NCBI GenBank assembly: GCA_963734595.1
Contig: CAVTHV010000017.1
Location: forward strand, 69,132 to 133,131
Length of the DNA: 64,000 nucleotides
Direction of reading: 5' to 3'
Origin: CAKKQX01 sp963734595
Lineage (GTDB): Bacteria; Pseudomonadota; Gammaproteobacteria; Burkholderiales; SG8-41
A program made the translations under genes and the position numbers. The notes below the pieces were generated by a model. The model was not told where the DNA came from and did not search any database. It saw only the letters and a program-made list of their open reading frames with translations. Below, in pieces: positions 18,886 to 29,020 of this stretch (positions are counted from its first letter, which is position 1; each line of letters starts with the position of its first letter).

Positions 18886-20236
18886 ATGAACAGAGACGGC
18901 GTTTTGTTTGCAGCAGGTCTGCTGTTATTCGTTGCGGCAGCCGGGGTTCCGGCACAACAGCAGGCCGAGAAGAAGGACCTGGAGCTCGCGGGCTACCACG
19001 ACCTGCAGGGGCGCGGGGCGTATCAGCCTGTCATCATCGAACAGGGCGGCCGCTGGATCGCCTATATCGGCCATCACGGCGGAGCGCTGCGCAATCCGCT
19101 CACGGGGGCGATGGAAGACAACGGCACCTCGATCGTCGACGTGACCGATCCCCGGGCGCCGCGCTATCTGCATCACATACCCGGCGAGCGCGGCAGCGGC
19201 GCGCAGATGGTGCGGGTGTGCAAGGGCAGGGATCTGCCCAGGGCCGACCGCGGCAAAGTCTACATGCTGCGCACACTGGGCGATTCCGCGCACGAAATCT
19301 GGGACGTCACACGGCCGGAACAACCCTTGCGTCTGGTCACGGTGGTCAGCGGTCTGCACGGCACGCACAAGAACTGGTGGGAATGCGACACCGGCATCGC
19401 CTACCTGGTGTCGGGCGTGCCGGGCTGGCGCACCGGCCGCATGACCCAGATCTATGATCTGAGCGATCCGGCGCAACCGGTAGTTCATCCGCAATTTCGG
19501 GTTGCCGGGACAGCAGCCGGGCGCCGGCGGCGAGGTGCCGACCGGATTGCACGGGGCGATTTCCACCGGTCCGCAAGGCAACCGCGTTTATTTCGGACAC
19601 GGCACGAACAGTGACGGCATCCTGCAGATCGTCGATCGCGACAAGCTGCTCAATGGTCCGAGGCAACCGACAGCGGAAAATCTGCTGTACCCGCAAATCG
19701 CGCGTTTCGATCTGCCGCATGATTACGGCGCGCATACGGTGTTTCCGGTGCTGGGCATGGAACTGCCCGGGTCGGGCGGACGCAAAGGCGGGCGCGACTT
19801 TGTCGTCGTGACGAACGAAGCGCTGGGCAACGGTTGCGGGGGGCCGCGCCAGAAAGTGTGGATTATCGACGTCACCGACGAGGCACGGCCGGAAGTGGCG
19901 TCGACCTGGGAGCTCGATGACAGGATCGGCAACTTCTGCGCGCGGCCCGGACGGGTGGGCGCGCATTCCTCGCATGAAAACTTCACGCCGGTCTATTACC
20001 GCCGCATCATGTTCATCGCGCATTTCAACGCCGGCGTGCGCGCGGTCGATATCCGCGATCCCTATCACCCGAAAGAGATCGCGTACTACGTGCCGGCGGG
20101 CGGCGGTCGCGCGGTGCACACCAACAACGTCGAAGTCGACGATCGCGGCTATGTCTACATTGTCGACCGCGCCGGCGCCGGCATGCACATCCTCGAACTG
20201 TCCGGCGCCGCGAGGAAAGTCGCGAATTTCCGCTGA
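18886..20236 (+). CDS. Secreted LVIVD/beta-propeller repeat protein, one frameshift
   Basis: About 449 aa with a Sec signal peptide (cleavage near GVPAQQQ). Repeats of the type TSIVDVTDPRAPRYLHHIPG, VWIIDVTDEARPEV and VRAVDIRDPYHPKEIAYY identify the LVIVD class of beta-propellers, which are secreted or periplasmic and mostly of unknown function. A one-base insertion near 19500 (CGGGTTGCC) separates the halves. It follows the terminator of the molybdoenzyme operon, so it has its own promoter or is read through. Family function is not known to me. Confidence 0.8.
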
Positions 20237-20270
20237 GGCTGCGCGCGGCCAGACGCGGTAGAATTCAGCG

Positions 20271-21287
20271 ATGCCGACCATAAAGGCGAAAAAGAACAAC
20301 TGCGAGGTCGCGCTGCTGGTCGATCAGGAAACCGGCGGACGCCTGCAATCCGGGCGTTTCGTTCCCGACCGCGGCAGCATGGAGGCGCACCTGCTGAAAT
20401 GCCTGCAGGCGCAGTATCGCAACGTCGCCGTGGTGCCGTTCGCTTCCGGCGTGGTCGCGACGATCGAGGCGCTGCGCGCGCTCAGGCCCGGCATCGTATT
20501 CAATGCGACGGAATGGGTCGACGGCGACCGCAGTCTGGACGCGGCCATCGCCGGGCTGCTGGACATGTTGAAACTGCGCTATACCGGCAGCGGGCCGGCG
20601 GGGTTGCAGATCGCGCGCGACAAGGTGTTGTCCAAGCGCATCGTGGCGGAGCTGGATGTTGCCGTGCCACGCCATTTCGTGCTCGAACGCGGCGATCGCG
20701 TCCGCAGCCACGGCTTCCCGTATCCGCTCATCGTCAAGCCGCAGTACGGCGACGGCTCGGAGGAAATCAATCGCAATTCCGTGGTGGGCAGCGAGCGGGC
20801 GTTGAAGGCGCGGGTGCGCGCATTGCGCGCGCGCATCGATGGCCCGCTGTTATGCGAGGAGTTCATCGAAGGGCGCGATCTCTTCGTCGCGCTGCTCGGC
20901 AACGAGCCGCGGGCCATGCCGCCGCTGGAACTGGTGGTCGGAAAAGCCGGTGCGACCGCGCCGCGCCTCGCGACATACCGCGTCAAGCACGACAGTCGCT
21001 ACCAGCGCAAATGGGACGTGCGCTTTCGCCGCGCGCGGCTCGGCCGCGAAGTGGCCGCCAGGATCGACGAGGCGAGCCGGCGCATTTTCCACGCGCTCAA
21101 GCTGCGCGATTACGCGCGCATCGACTACCGGCTCACGCCTGAGAATAAGCTGGTTTTTCTCGAAGCAAATCCCAATCCCGATCTCGCGCCGCACACCTTC
21201 GGCCGCGACCAGTGTTTCGCGGGCGTCAAATATCCGGACCTGATCTGCGCCATTGTCGAAGCGGCGCGGCGCAGGCCGAAATATTGA
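20271..21287 (+). CDS. ATP-grasp protein, D-alanine-D-alanine ligase-like
   Basis: A 338-aa cytoplasmic protein. N-terminal pre-ATP-grasp region (1-110), then the ATP-binding core: YTGSGPAGLQIARDKVLSKR, PLIVKPQYGDGSEEI (phosphate loop lysine), LLCEEFIEGRDLFVALLG, and the metal-binding end FLEANPNPDLAPH. It resembles Ddl-like ligases of unknown specificity more than housekeeping Ddl. The ATG is 35 bp after the propeller gene. It is probably a carboxylate-amine ligase making a peptide-like bond; the substrates are unknown. Confidence 0.84.
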   Translation: MPTIKAKKNNCEVALLVDQETGGRLQSGRFVPDRGSMEAHLLKCLQAQYRNVAVVPFASGVVATIEALRALRPGIVFNATEWVDGDRSLDAAIAGLLDMLKLRYTGSGPAGLQIARDKVLSKRIVAELDVAVPRHFVLERGDRVRSHGFPYPLIVKPQYGDGSEEINRNSVVGSERALKARVRALRARIDGPLLCEEFIEGRDLFVALLGNEPRAMPPLELVVGKAGATAPRLATYRVKHDSRYQRKWDVRFRRARLGREVAARIDEASRRIFHALKLRDYARIDYRLTPENKLVFLEANPNPDLAPHTFGRDQCFAGVKYPDLICAIVEAARRRPKY

Positions 21288-21587
21288 ATATGCGTTCCGC
21301 ATATGTGCTGTTTTTACATATTCCGTAAAAGCGGTATATGCTCGATGAGTTGGCTGGCATCAAACTTGCATTCACTTTGTGCAGTTGATTGTCATAACAT
21401 GAAAACGACAACGGGGGGTGTATCTCAATAACTATTTGAAATATAACAGAAAATAGGTAATTATTCTATAAGAACCTTGCCGTAATGAATTCAGGGCTTG
21501 TGTGGGTTGGACGCATGCGCTGACAGCAAATGCCGACGATTTGCAGTCAAACGTCGAACGATCGTCGTTTTTGATCGGGTGTTTGAT
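21288..21587. other. AT-rich 300-bp intergenic region with a small hairpin
   Basis: This stretch is clearly richer in A/T than the rest of the window. At its start ATATGCG-TTC-CGCATAT (21288-21304) forms a 7-bp hairpin, followed six bases later by TTTTT, a weak terminator candidate for the ATP-grasp gene. The remainder carries no convincing gene. It probably holds the promoter of the pilin/GGDEF-EAL unit. Confidence 0.45.
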
Positions 21588-22097
21588 ATGAATAATTGTG
21601 GATTGCACAGGGTATTCGAAGGTTCTGGCCAATTGCGCCGGGCCGGCGCGCGGCCTGCTGGTTTCACGCTGGTCGAAATCTCGATCGCGCTGATCATCGT
21701 GGCGCTGCTCGCGGGAATCGCGTTGCCTTCCTACACCGATTCCCGTAACAAAGCCGCGATCGCACAGGCGAAAGGGGATATCGCGGACATGGCGATCCGG
21801 ATCAACCAGTACTATGCCGATCACAGGGCCTTTCCGGCGACCCTGGCGGATATCGGCAAGGCCACGCTGCTCGATCCCTGGAAACACCCCTATCAATATC
21901 TGGACGTCACGGATATCAAGAAGACCAAAGGGAAGGCCCGCAAAGACAAGAATCTGGTCCCGATCAACTCGGACTTCGACCTCTACAGCATGGGCAAGGA
22001 CGGCAAGACCGCCGCGCCGCTGACTGCGAAGGCCAGTCAGGACGACATCATCCGCGCGAACGACGGGCGGTTCATCGGGCTCGGCTCGGAATACTGA
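21588..22097 (+). CDS. Type IV pilin-like/type II secretion pseudopilin
   Basis: About 169 aa. The prepilin site is unmistakable: a positively charged leader ends in RPAG and the mature protein begins FTLVEISIALIIVALLAGIA, the N-methylated hydrophobic helix with Glu5. The C-terminal part contains LLDPWKHPYQYL, matching the GspG/PulG-type calcium-site region. The leader is unusually long (about 25 residues) from the ATG at 21588. It is processed at the inner membrane by a prepilin peptidase and is followed 8 bp later by a cyclic-di-GMP protein, so the pair may link a pilus-like fibre to c-di-GMP. Confidence 0.87.
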   Translation: MNNCGLHRVFEGSGQLRRAGARPAGFTLVEISIALIIVALLAGIALPSYTDSRNKAAIAQAKGDIADMAIRINQYYADHRAFPATLADIGKATLLDPWKHPYQYLDVTDIKKTKGKARKDKNLVPINSDFDLYSMGKDGKTAAPLTAKASQDDIIRANDGRFIGLGSEY

Positions 22098-22105
22098 TTC
22101 CTGCC

Positions 22106-24972
22106 ATGAACCTAAAAGACACATTCCTGCGCAGCAAGGTCGGACGGCGGATGTTTTTGTATTTTGTGCTGTCTGCCTTGATTCCCATCCTGTTTCTTGC
22201 CGTGCTGTATTTCGAGGAGATCAGCCGGCTGCTGGACAAACAGGTCTACGCCCAGCTCGGCAACGCGGCGACGAGCTATCGGGCGTCGGTTTACGAAAGA
22301 TTATTGCTGGTCGATGAGTTGCTTCGCACCAGCGCCAGCCAGTTGAGCGGCGATAAAATCCCGAGCGCGGAGAAGATCAGGGGCAGGACGTTGGAGAATT
22401 TCGGCCTGATGTCGCCCGCGGCCCGCGCATTCCGCAGCCTGGCCCTGGAGTTGCCGTCGGGTGAAATGGTGTCCGTGATCGGCCACGGCGTCGCAGTCCT
22501 TCCCTTGAGCGCGGATAAAATGGAGCACCTCGGGCGGGGCGAGCCGCTGCTGCTGAGCAATGCGGCTTCGGGACGCGCCATCATTCTGATGAGCCGCGCG
22601 ATAAATCCGCTGGCTCCGGAACGGGGTGTCGTGACGGCCGAAATCAATCCGGATTATCTGTGGGGCGACCCGGAGACTTTTCCGTACATGACCCTGTATT
22701 GCGTGCTCGATGAGCGCTACGAGCCGCTGTTTTGCCCGGAGCCGCACCAAACCGGACTGATCAAGAAAAAGATTGCCGCATCTGCGACTCCATCGAAGGG
22801 GCAATTTACATGGGACAAGGAGGGCGACGATTACCTCGCCAGCTTCGGCGAACTGTTCCTCCAGCCCAAATTTTCCGAGACCCGCTGGCTGGTCGTCGCC
22901 AGTCAATCCGAATCCGTCGCGCTTAATCCCATCGAGACATTTAGCCGGGTTTTCTGGGGCAGCCTCGTTCTTTCCCTGTTTGTCGCCGTGCTCCTGAGCA
23001 TGACCCAGATCCGGCGCATCCTGGTTCCGCTCACCCGGCTCACGGATGGCACGCGCAGCCTCGGCGGCAAGGATTTCGCGGCCAAGGTGGACGTGACCAG
23101 CCAGGATGAATTCGGCGAGCTTGCCGAGTCGTTCAATACGATGTCGTCGCAGCTCGGACGCCAGTTCGATGTGCAGGCGGCGCTGTCGAAGATCGACCAG
23201 GAGATCCTGTCGGAACTGAACATCAACACCATCATTCAAAATGTGCTGCTGCACCTGCGCAAAGCCTACGCGGCCGAATACACCAGCGTTGTCATTTTCG
23301 ACCAGGATTCCCCCGAGAAAACGACAGTCCATGTGGCGGCAGAGGGCGGGGCCAAACTGCTGGCAGAACGCGCCGCGGTGTCAGGCGCCATTCTTGCCAC
23401 GCTCCTTGCCTCTCCCAATGGCAAGTGGATCGAGGACAAAACGGCGCAACAGGCGTTGCAGGAGGGTCTCGATGATATCCGCACGCCCCATGTCTTCGCT
23501 TTGCCCATCATCTGGAAGAATCAGCTTGCCGGGCTGATCACCTTTGGTTACGAGGTGCCTCCGGTGCTGGCAACGGCCGACTTGAATCACATCCGCGACT
23601 TTGCGGACCGGGTCGGTGTCGCGCTTTCGGCTGCGGCAAGGGAAAAGCAGCTGTTCCAGCAGGCGCGGATCGACGTTCTGACCGGATTGCCAAACCGCTT
23701 CTTTTTCTGGACCGGCTGAAGCAGGAGATTGCGCAGGCCCACCGGGCGGGCGAAAAGCTGGCGGTGCTGTTCGTCGATCTCGACCGGTTCAAGATCATCA
23801 ATGACAGCCTCGGCCATACCGTGGGAGACGAGCTGTTGCGGGAGACCGGCGTCCGCCTGCGCCAGTGCGTGCGCGAAGGCGATACGGTAGGCCGCCTCGG
23901 CGGCGACGAATTTGTCGTTCTCCTCAGCCGGCTCGCCTCAACCAAGGATGCGGCGATTGCGGCCGGCCATATCATCGCGGCATTGGCAAAGCCTTTTCTG
24001 ATCAATCAGATCGAGAACTTCGTGACCGCCAGCGTCGGGATCACCCTGTATCCCAATGACGGCACTACCGCTGCGGAACTGTTGCGCGATGCCGACATGG
24101 CCATGTACCGCGCCAAGAAAAGCGGCCGCGGCACCTACGCGTTTTTTGAGGAGGGCATGAACGAGGAGGTCGTCCGGCGCGGCCAGCTCGAGCGCGAATT
24201 GCGGCGGGCGATTACCCAGCAGGAGTTCATCGTGCATTATCAGCCGCAGATCAATCCCCATTCCGGGCGCGTGCGGAGCGTCGAAGCGCTGGTGCGCTGG
24301 AACCACCCGGAACTGGGAATGCTTGCTCCGCTCAGTTTCATACAGGTCGCGGAAGATACGGGTTTGATCGAGGCGATCGGGCAGATCGTCCTGGGCCAGG
24401 CCTGCGCCCAGTTCCGCGCGTGGCAGGATGAGGGCATTCAGCTGGATTACATGGCGGTCAATCTGTCGACCCGGCAATTCCGCCAGACGAATCTGGTCGA
24501 GCTGGTGGAAGCCGAACTCAAGAAGAATGCGATGCCCGGTAAATACCTTGAACTGGAAATCACGGAGAGCGTCCTGCTCGAGAGCAACGAATCCGTCATG
24601 GACATGCTCGGCCGGTTGAAGGCGCTCGGCATCAAGATCGCGATCGACGATTTCGGGACGGGTTATTCCTCGATGGCCTACCTGGAGCGGCTGCCGCTCG
24701 ATACCCTGAAAATCGACCAGGGGTTCATCAGCAATATCGATGACCAGGGCGAAGGCGGCGCCATCGCGGAGACCATCGTGGCGATGGCCAAGGCATTGAA
24801 GAAAAGAGTGGTCGCCGAAGGGGTGGAGACGCAGGGCCAGGCCAATTTCCTGCGCAAACTGGATTGCCATCTGCTGCAGGGCTTTTTCTTCTGCCGTGCG
24901 TTGCCCGCGGAGAGGATCGCGGCGTACATCAGGGAAACGGATTTGCGCCCGCGGGTCATGGCAGTCAAATAG
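22106..24972 (+). CDS. Membrane GGDEF-EAL protein with HAMP and GAF domains, one frameshift
   Basis: About 955 aa. Order: TM helix (about 17-37), periplasmic sensor region (40-280), second TM (about 285-305), HAMP (305-360), GAF (about 375-510), GGDEF (motif RLGGDEFVVLL) and EAL (motifs EALVRW, ELEITES, IAIDDFGTGYSS, VVAEGVET). Both catalytic motifs are intact, so it may synthesise and degrade c-di-GMP. One base is missing near 23702 (CGCTTCTTTTTC, probably C lost), giving a false stop at 23719; the correct reading is LPNRFLFLDRLKQ. It follows the pilin gene by 8 bp. Confidence 0.9.
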
Positions 24973-25097
24973 GTTTTCGAGCCCGCCTGGCGGCGCGCAT
25001 GGTTCCAGGGCCGTCGGCCTGGCGGGCACCGCGCCGGCTTCGCACTATGTCATAAAATAATCAATAAAAACAACGGATTATATCTGAATCATCCGCT

Positions 25098-25638
25098 TCA
25101 GACCGCCGCGGCATTGCCGTGGTTTTCCCGCCAGTGCCTGAGCCAGCCGGCATTGCCGCCGAGTTCGATGATTTCCTGCAGGGAATCCGGCACCGGCGGG
25201 TATTCGCGCCGGATGTCACGCGTGTGGTTGATGAAGAACCCGTTCCTGGAAATCGATTTCGAGTTCGTCGCCGCTGTCGCAGATGTCGGTGGCGTTGACG
25301 CAATCGGTCATCACGCGCAGCCCGCAGCCGATGGCGGCGCGGTAGGCGAGAAACGGCATCGATTCGCACACCAGCCCGAGCCCCAGCGCCTGCATCGCGA
25401 TGTAGCCGTTCATCTTCGGCCCCATGCCGAAGTTGCGGCCGGCGACGATGATGTCGCCGGGTTTGCAGCGCTGGTGAAACCCCGGGTCGGTTTCGGCGAA
25501 CAGATGCGGAATGATGTCCTGCGCCTCGAAGTGGCGCCCGGCGATCACCCAGCCGGGAACGACGCCGCCGGCGTGGGGCACGTCGTGGCCGAGCTTGTAG
25601 CAGCGGCCTTTCAGCAGCCACTGAAATTCAGAACTCAT
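25098..25638 (-). CDS. LeuD-like small subunit of an aconitase-type dehydratase, one frameshift
   Basis: About 179 aa, swivelling domain of the isopropylmalate isomerase family. A one-base insertion near 25245 is corrected to DFQNGFFINHTRDIRREYPP up to GNAAAV. The substrate loop, normally GRNFGCGSSREHA, here reads GRNFGMGPKMNGYI, so the Ser-Arg substrate contacts are lost. This argues against leucine synthesis and for another hydroxyacid dehydratase, such as a dimethylmalate-type enzyme. It is read after the large subunit gene on the same strand, separated by a repeat-filled gap. Confidence 0.82.
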
Positions 25639-25644
25639 GTCTCA

Positions 25645-25805
25645 ACTCCAAATTCATGGCCACCGAGAACACAGAGAACGCGAAAACAGAAACATACATC
25701 AGCCAAATAATTTTTCATTAGCGTAGCTTTAAGTAATCGTCGGTCAGTTCGAATCTGACCCGGTTCCGGGTTTTCTCTGTGTCCTCTGTGTTCTCTGTGG
25801 CTAAA
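25645..25805. repeat. Nonamer-period inverted repeat (family A, copy 2)
   Basis: Left arm: GGCCACCGAGAACACAGAGA. Right arm: TCTCTGTGTCCTCTGTGTTC ending TCTGTGGC. The arms are built from 9-base CACAGAGAA/CACAGAGGA units in opposite orientation around about 80 bp of AT-richer DNA. It fills the gap between the large- and small-subunit genes. Confidence 0.72.
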
Positions 25806-27067
25806 TGGTTCTTGCATCAGTGATCTTGCCGGCAACCGCGGATGCGGCGACGGTCGCCGGGCTGCCGAGATAGAGCTCGGCATCCTTCGCGCCGAAGCGC
25901 CCGGCGTTGTTGTTGGCGGCGGTGGAGATCGACACTTCGCCGCTGTGCAGCGGGCCGACCACCGCATCGTTGCACGGGCCGCAGCCGGCGGGCAGCAGCA
26001 CCGCGCCGGCCTCGACGAAAATCTGCATCAGGCCTTCGCGCGCCATGCGCTTCACCGAGGCTTCCGATCCCGGCGCGATGAACAGGCGCACGCCGGGCGC
26101 GATCTGCCGGCCCTTGAGCACGGCTGCGGCATCGAGCAGGTCGTCGTAGAGGCCTGAACCGCACGAGCCGATGAACGCATGATCGATGCGCTTGCCGGCC
26201 GCCTGCGACAGGTTCACCGCGTGGTGCACGCCGCCCGGCAGCGCCACCTGCGGCTCGAGCGCGCTCACGTCGAGTTCGAGATCGGTTTCGTATCGCGCGT
26301 CGACATCGGGATAGACCGGCGCGAAAGGCCGTTGCGCCACCGCGGTCGCGTGCGCGAGGATTGCCGCCGACGGCGGGAAGAACACGCCATAGGCGCGCAT
26401 TTCGGTCGGGCTCGAGCACAGCGCGGCGCGCGCGGCGAGGCCGAACTGGTCGAGCTCGCCCGCGTATTCGAGCACGCGGTAATCGAGATCGACGTCGAGC
26501 GTGCCCTGTCCGATCAGCGTCGCAATATGGAAACCGAGATCGCGCGCGTGCACGCCGGGCCCGAGCTTCCCCTTTATCTTGAGGCGCACCGATTGCGGCA
26601 CCATCACCCAGTTGGTGCCGGTGGCGAGCACGCGGCTGATTTCCGTGCCCATGCGGAAGCCGAACGCGCCGATCGCGCCGGCGTTGGTCGCATGGCGGTC
26701 GTTGTCGAAGTAGAACATGCCGGGCAGCAGCATGCCGGATTCCATCGGGAAAATATGGCCGTGGCCGCCGCGGCCGACGTCGAAGAAGTTTTTCACTCCC
26801 CATTGCCGCGCGGCCTCGCGGTTGAACGCGCCGCGTTCGGCGGCGCGCGCGCTGCCGTAGATCACGTCGTGGTCGGTGACCATCATCACTTTTTCCGGCG
26901 CGGCGAGACGGTCGATGCCGATGCGCGTCGAGTTCGCGCTTGGCGCCCATCACCACCCCGTCGTGGATCATGATGAAATCGGGATCGGGATAGACGACGT
27001 CGCCCGGGCGCACCTGTGCCGCGCCGCTTTTCTGCGCGAGCACTTTTTCGACCGCCGTCATGCCCAT
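25801..27067 (-). CDS. LeuC-like large subunit of an aconitase-type dehydratase, one frameshift
   Basis: About 421 aa. Fe-S cluster cysteines are in AFIGSCGSGLYDD and LPAGCGPCND, and other family motifs include VTDHDV and GRGGHGHIFPM. A one-base insertion near 26925 joins MGAKRELD to IGIDRLAAPEKV. With the small subunit it would dehydrate/hydrate a 2-hydroxy-dicarboxylate. No leuA or leuB is nearby, and the short length plus the odd small-subunit loop favour a catabolic homologue such as dimethylmalate or homoaconitate dehydratase rather than LeuC itself. Confidence 0.82.
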
Positions 27068-27190
27068 GTATCGTTCCCCGTCGATCTTTGCGGTAAAAAC
27101 AAAAAATAACAGTTTATCGAATAGCTACGTATTGTATGGGAATGAGGGCCGGGATGGCGCTCCCATCCCGCCCAATCGGTGTTGTCGGGA

Positions 27191-27462
27191 TCAGTGTTTG
27201 GGCGTCTGCTGCTGTGCCTGCTGTTGCTCGTTCTGCAGCGCCGCAATGACGCGCTGGCGCTTTTCTTCGACGTCCCTGGCGAAGCCGGATTTTTCTGCTC
27301 GACGAAGCCGGTGGCCAAGCCGAGTTTCAGCAGGGCGACGGCAAAGGTCGCGGCAAGATCGTCCAAGTCAGGGCTGGCTTTGGCAAGCTGGATCACTTCG
27401 ATGGTTTCGTCGAAGAGCTGCTGCATCGCCTGGTTCAATTCATCATCGAAAAGCTGGGACAT
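27191..27462 (-). CDS. Small hypothetical protein, tandem copy 1, one frameshift
   Basis: About 90 aa once one missing base near 27288 is restored: it starts MSQLFDDELNQAMQQLFDE and ends in a Gln-rich tail (NEQQQAQQQTPKH). It is almost identical to the protein at 27660-27928. Acidic, helical, probably cytoplasmic; I do not recognise a family. It is divergent from the fossil TctC start at 27595, and the whole unit is duplicated next door. Confidence 0.65.
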
Positions 27463-27594
27463 GCGGACTCTCGCAACAGGGAAAACCCGTATTCTAACGC
27501 GCAGTACGGACTTCGTGCCCGCGCAACATGCTCATGTGGCGCTACAACATCGCTCTATCGGAAAACAGGCAAACGAACGCTTTGCGGAAAATAG

Positions 27595-27657
27595 ATGCGA
27601 AATGTTGTTGCGCTGATGGCGCTGGCCTGCACGCTTTCCGTCGCTCACGCCAGATAA
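27595..27657 (+). pseudogene. Fossil TctC signal peptide
   Basis: ATG at 27595 opens a 20-codon frame MRNVVALMALACTLSVAHAR then TAA. It matches the leader of the intact TctC at 28055 (MRTLVALIAMACALSVAHAQ) and stops exactly where the mature receptor should begin. It is the remnant left in unit 1 of the tandem duplication. Confidence 0.82.
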
Positions 27658-27659
27658 TA

Positions 27660-27928
27660 TTAATATTTTTTATGCTGCGCTTGCTGTTGTTCTTTCTGCA
27701 GCGCCGCAATGACGCGCTGGCGCTTATTTCTTCGACGTCCCTGGCGAAGCCGGGATTTTTCTGCTCGACGAAGCCGGTGGCCAACCCGAGTTTCAGCAGG
27801 GCGACGGCAAAGGTCGCGGCAAGGTCGTCGAGGTCAGGGCTGACTTTGGCAAGCTGGATCACTTCAATGGTTTCGTCGAAGAGCTGCTGCATTGCCTGGT
27901 TCAATTCATCATCGAAAAGCTGGGGCAT
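27660..27928 (-). CDS. Small hypothetical protein, tandem copy 2, one frameshift
   Basis: About 88 aa: starts MPQLFDDELNQAMQQLFDE, ends QKEQQQAQHKKY. It is paralogous to copy 1 with few changes. Two extra bases near 27725 (GAAATAAGCG against GAAAAGCG in copy 1) shift the frame; removing them restores EEKRQRVIAALQ. Both copies keep the same length and motifs, which argues they are real genes under selection. Function unknown. Confidence 0.65.
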
Positions 27929-28054
27929 GCGGATTCTCACGTCAGGGTAAATCCGTATTCTAACGCGCAGTACGGACTTCATGCCCGCGCAACGATCCGC
28001 CGGCGCTACAATACCGCCCTTGGAAAACCGGCAAACGTTCCCGAGCGAAAAATA

Positions 28055-29013
28055 ATGCGAACTCTGGTTGCGCTGATCGGCGATGGCGTGCGCGCTTTCC
28101 GTCGCGCACGCCCAGAACTATCCGAGCCGCGTGGTCCGCATCGTCGTGCCGATCGCCGCGGGCGGCGCCACGGACATCCTGAGCCGCATGATCGCGCAGA
28201 GACTGTATGAATCATGGGGCCAGGTGGTGCAGGTCGACAACCGGCCGGGCGCGAGCGGCATCATCGGCAGCGAGATCGTCGCGAAGTCGCCGCCCGACGG
28301 CCATACCCTGCTGATGGCGTTCACCTCCCACGTCACCAATCCCAGCCTGCAGCCCAGGCTGCCTTACGATACGCTCAACGATTTCGCGCCGGTGTCCATG
28401 ATCGCCGTCGTGCCGAGCGTGCTGCTGGTGCACCCGTCGCTGCCGGCGCGCTCGGTGAGGGAGTTGATCGCGTTCGCCAAGCCGCGTCCCGGCGAGCTGA
28501 ATTACGGGTCGTCCGGTACCGGCACGGCCACCCACCTGGCGGCGTTGCTGTTCAGTTCGATGACGGGCGTCATCATCGAACATGTGCCGTACCGGGGCGG
28601 CGCGCCTGCATTCTATGACCTGCTCAGCGGCCGGGTGTCGCTGATGTTCGGCAACATGGCGTCCGGCATGCCGCACATCCGTTCCGGCCGGCTGCGCGCG
28701 CTGGCAGTGACCAGCCCCGGCCGTTCCCGCGTGCTGCCGCAGTTGCCGACGATGGCGGAAGCGGGGCTGCCCGGATTCGAGGCGATGGCGTGGTTTGCGC
28801 TGCTTGCGCCCGCCAGGACGTCCGGCACCGTGATCAACAAGCTCAATGCCGAGGTCGTGGTGATTCTGCAGCAGCCGGATATCAGGGAACGGCTGGAAGC
28901 GCTGGGCGTGGAAGTCAGGCCGAGCAGTCCCGCCGAGCTCGACGACTACATCCGGGCCGAGATGGCGAAGTGGGGCAAAATCATCCGGCGAAATGGGCGT
29001 GACCATCCAGTAA
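28055..29013 (+). CDS. TctC/Bug tripartite tricarboxylate receptor, two frameshifts
   Basis: A periplasmic receptor of about 318 aa. The signal peptide is MRTLVALIAMACALSVAHAQ after removing one G near 28079. Core: YPSRVVRIVVPI, DNRPGASGIIGSE, YDTLNDFAPVSM, VPYRGGAPA. A second one-base insertion near 28989 hides the true end (IIREMGVTIQ, stop at 29011). It is convergent with the hydroxyacid dehydrogenase, 7 bp apart. Its 5' region is part of a tandem duplication. Confidence 0.87.
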
Positions 29014-29020
29014 AACGCGG

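Larger units (their letters stand above)
27191..28115. repeat. Tandem duplication of about 460-480 bp
   Basis: Unit 1 (27191-27657) and unit 2 (27660-28115) each contain, in the same order, a minus-strand small gene, a divergent intergenic region with the shared string TATTCTAACGCGCAGTACGG, and the plus-strand start of a TctC gene beginning ATGCGAA. Only unit 2 continues into a full receptor. The units differ by scattered substitutions, so the duplication is not recent. Confidence 0.85.

Noticed and set aside
23717..23719. TGA inside the GGDEF-EAL gene as another selenocysteine
   Set aside because: The downstream homology continues in a different frame, so this is a one-base loss, not readthrough.
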